Shown one piece after another: positions 61,396 through 64,000 of a stretch of 64,000 nt of DNA. This DNA comes from Sipunculus nudus (Eukaryota; Annelida; Sipuncula; Golfingiida; Sipunculidae), in assembly GCA_026874595.1 (NCBI GenBank), contig CM049306.1:3178019-3242018 (forward strand), read 5' to 3'. A program made the position numbers and the translations under genes. Each line of letters starts with the position of its first letter. Positions within the stretch are counted from its first letter, which is position 1. The notes below the pieces were generated by a model. That model searched no databases, was not told where the DNA came from, and worked only from the letters and a program-made list of their open reading frames with translations.

Positions 61396-64000
61396 TGTAG
61401 CATTATGTGGCTTTGTTATGGGTTCATAACTGAGTATGGTGCCCGGGTCACCTGGTGTGTAATTCTCAGCCTTGCACGAAGGCAATATGTGGCTGTGAAC
61501 ACTTGGCCCAGGTTTATATAAACTGTGGTACTGAATTACAAAGTTATATGGTTGTATACTAGGTACAGGTGACATTGATGGATTTATTACTTGTGTTGGT
61601 GCTTCTGAAGGGATTTTATATTTTGAATTTTTGTGCACCAGCTATTGTCTCCACTGGATTATTGTTGAGACTGAACAGGGATGAGTGCACACAGCTTACC
61701 TCATCAACTCTCCATGGCTAGTAAAAACAATCAATAACACAATGTGTATAAGTAGACAGCACACAATCAGCAAAAAGGCATCTTGTGAGTAACTGCTGTT
61801 TGAATGAGATTACGTCACAGTTTTAGATTTCTGAGTGTGTATCTGTAGGTCTTATCATGAAAATTATAACCTGGTCACACATGGAATCACCATCCTGGTA
61901 CTTTCATTTGTCAGCTATAACCCGGTGCTGACATCTGTCGGTCGGATTTAGAATTACTCATGAGCTGCCACAAGTCATTTTTAACCCAGGTCGATGCATT
62001 TCAAGTTCAATAGTTTTGAAGTATATGAGATGTCAGATCGGTTCTTCTTTACAAGACCCAGATTCATTTTTGTTGATTTTTTTATTTTGTAGATTATATT
62101 TATTTGACTGTGTCCTTTTACACCTTGTTGTTCGGTAGTAGGTAAGAAATATCCTCAATGACGTTTGTATTAACCATGTTTGTTTTGTTGATCTTCATGA
62201 ATGTTTTGTTTTGCCTTTCCTTCCATGACTCACATTGCTACAAAGATCTGATAAATCCAGAATTGTCTTGAAGCCTATACCTCGCTGCTTGCTAAACCTC
62301 ATGAGCTAATGCCAGATATGCATAATGCCTGTATTTTATTATGCCTTAATGTAATTGTGTCTGAATGTTATAATGCCTGGATACTTCTGATACATGAATT
62401 TAACTACACAACTTGACGTATGACGTATTCAAGTGTTTTATATACGTGGTGGTGCGCGCGCAGGTCTGTGTGAGATCATCGACATGATGCAGATATGTAG
62501 AACCTAAATCGAAATAGAATAATTCTGATATTCTTACGGAGTGATTGTTTGCACATTAACGTGAAGGACCATCTAGACTGTGAAATTATGAATCGTTTCA
62601 TTGTTGTTTCTTGCTTTGGCTTGGACCAGTGACAGTGAAATTTTTAATACATCGTGCAACCTGATTCCTTTTGTTGTCTCATGTAAAAATGACGACCGTG
62701 TTCCAATTATTTAAATTTAAATTGATAATTTAGATAATCATTTGAAGTTTATATTCCTGTATACGATATAAATCCAAGAAGGCAATATGTATTTTGGAAG
62801 ATTATCTCACAAAGCAACAAGTGTCGTGACACCAGGTCTACGGAACTCTTCATGACAAGAGTGCTGTCTTATCACGAAACACCGGGGTGACAGTCATCTG
62901 TTTTAAAATTGTAATGTGGCGGGACCATCTTGGTCAGGCGCAGTCCGCAGGATCCTTCGTTGCGCCGGTCAAGCCACGTCTCACCAGTGACTCGACCCGT
63001 TATAACAAGGCTGTTGATTAGAACCGGGATTACAAGGTATGTCTATTGATTAGAACCGGTATTACAAGTATTGTCTGCTGTCTTAGCTCTGTCTCATTTA
63101 TCTTGATGTACACGATGAAGACTGTCACAAAATAAAACTAAGGTGCTGGGAGCAATAAGGTACCGAGTTGCTCTTATAGTTTATACTCTATGTCCGAGGA
63201 CCAGATAGGTAAAATCATAAGATTATATGACATCACCCTTTACAAACTTGAAAACACAATCTTATTCTCTATGACGCAGTGGGTAGCAATTTGTTTGTAT
63301 AAATATGCATGTTCATAGGGGACAGCAATTATTGGATAAAATTTTATCTCATCATTTGCTGAACGCCTGGTTCAGGTTTTGTACTCGCAAATAGTATTAG
63401 GAAATCATGTTTCTGTGTACCTCAATATACACTGCTAAGGGTCCGGAGTTACTAGAAACAAAATGATTAGCACCCACGTTAAATGGTTGGTTGATTGGTT
63501 TTTCTAACCACCTCGTGGACACAGCAGGATCGTGTATATATAATCAGTTCTGTGTGTACTTTAACACGGGATAACGTTAGAGCCGCCAGGATCAGAGCAG
63601 CGTCCGAGAGACTAGCTGCTGACGGTTCATACAGGTTTATTCTGACAATATTTTCGTGAATCTTATTCGTTCAAAGTGATTACTTTAACCTTCAAAGACG
63701 CAACTTACTTAAACGAAAGTATCTAAAAGCGACCCAGCACAAAACCACGAACGCCCTCTAGTGGTGAACTATGCAGGTTATTCGGGACCTTGTTGTGTAC
63801 TGGATCACTTAACGTTACCCGTTTTCTGATGAAATTTCCCGGAGTGTTTATTTATTGTGTTGTATCAGATTGTTTTAACCATGGCATCTTGGATTCTAGG
63901 GATTGCATGTTCAGAGCATTTTTATAGACTATGTCAAAGAGACCATGTACATATAGTAGTGCTTATATATAAAACATGCAATAAATTATTGAAACATGGT
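61396..64000. other. unique-looking DNA, no gene supported
   Basis: No repeat family from elsewhere in the window is visible here and no open frame with splice signals. Around 63530-63660 a TATATATAA and a GC-richer stretch hint at a promoter but cannot be confirmed. Confidence 0.4.
63751..63764 (-). promoter_or_regulatory. CTCF-like motif, full consensus match
   Basis: On the minus strand CCACTAGAGGGCGT matches CCASYAGRKGGCR at every position of the core (the last base alone deviates). It sits in the unique right-hand part of the window. Whether this organism's CTCF binds it is not known. Confidence 0.4.

Noticed and set aside
63535-63543. TATATATAA as a TATA box of a further gene
   Set aside because: AT-rich motifs like this are common here and no downstream exon with coding sequence can be identified before the window ends.

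Overview
This is eukaryotic, intron- and transposon-rich DNA, most likely from a bivalve mollusc. The clan call rests on many short Helitron-like repeats with tandem-repeat cores, of the kind described as 'pearl'/BIV160-like or Helentron-associated elements in bivalves. They start with a palindrome followed by GTCCGTCCGTC-like DNA and end with a hairpin plus CTAG or CTTG. The species cannot be fixed from the sequence. No bacterial operons, rRNA genes or CRISPR arrays are present. Very little of the window is coding.

Layout. Positions 1-8304 hold the 5' part of a minus-strand gene for a membrane-anchored ARF-like GTPase (ARL9/ARL10 type). Exon 1 is 8155-8304 and exon 2 is 1998-2169; the rest lies to the left of the window. 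Its 6-kb intron 1 contains a 29-bp minisatellite, a Helitron-like element with another nested inside it, and a TA-flanked element carrying ATCGGACAC motifs. From 8484 to 20374 lie a 2.8-kb long-TIR transposon, a TTAA-flanked MITE, a Helitron-like element with a ~335-bp repeated core and a nested MITE, a 72-nt tRNA-like sequence and another Helitron-like element. Positions 20543-30345 are a 73-bp satellite with higher-order structure (a 24-monomer period of 1752 bp), split by a 2.7-kb insertion flanked by 10-11 bp duplications.

From 34400 to about 57700 lies a plus-strand two-coding-exon gene for a 250-residue protein I do not recognise. Its exons (34427-34643 and 56811-57346) join in phase across a 22.2-kb intron. 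That intron is essentially one ~75-bp T-rich minisatellite, interrupted six times by Helitron-like elements of three families, five of them directly at T-runs of the repeat and one inside another element. Downstream are the 3' UTR, two more minisatellites (30 bp and 29 bp) and apparently unique DNA.

The two genes are not obviously functionally linked. The most notable material is the repeat biology: families sharing one terminal design, repeated insertion into one poly-T minisatellite, and the higher-order satellite. All element classifications are by eye and need database comparison.
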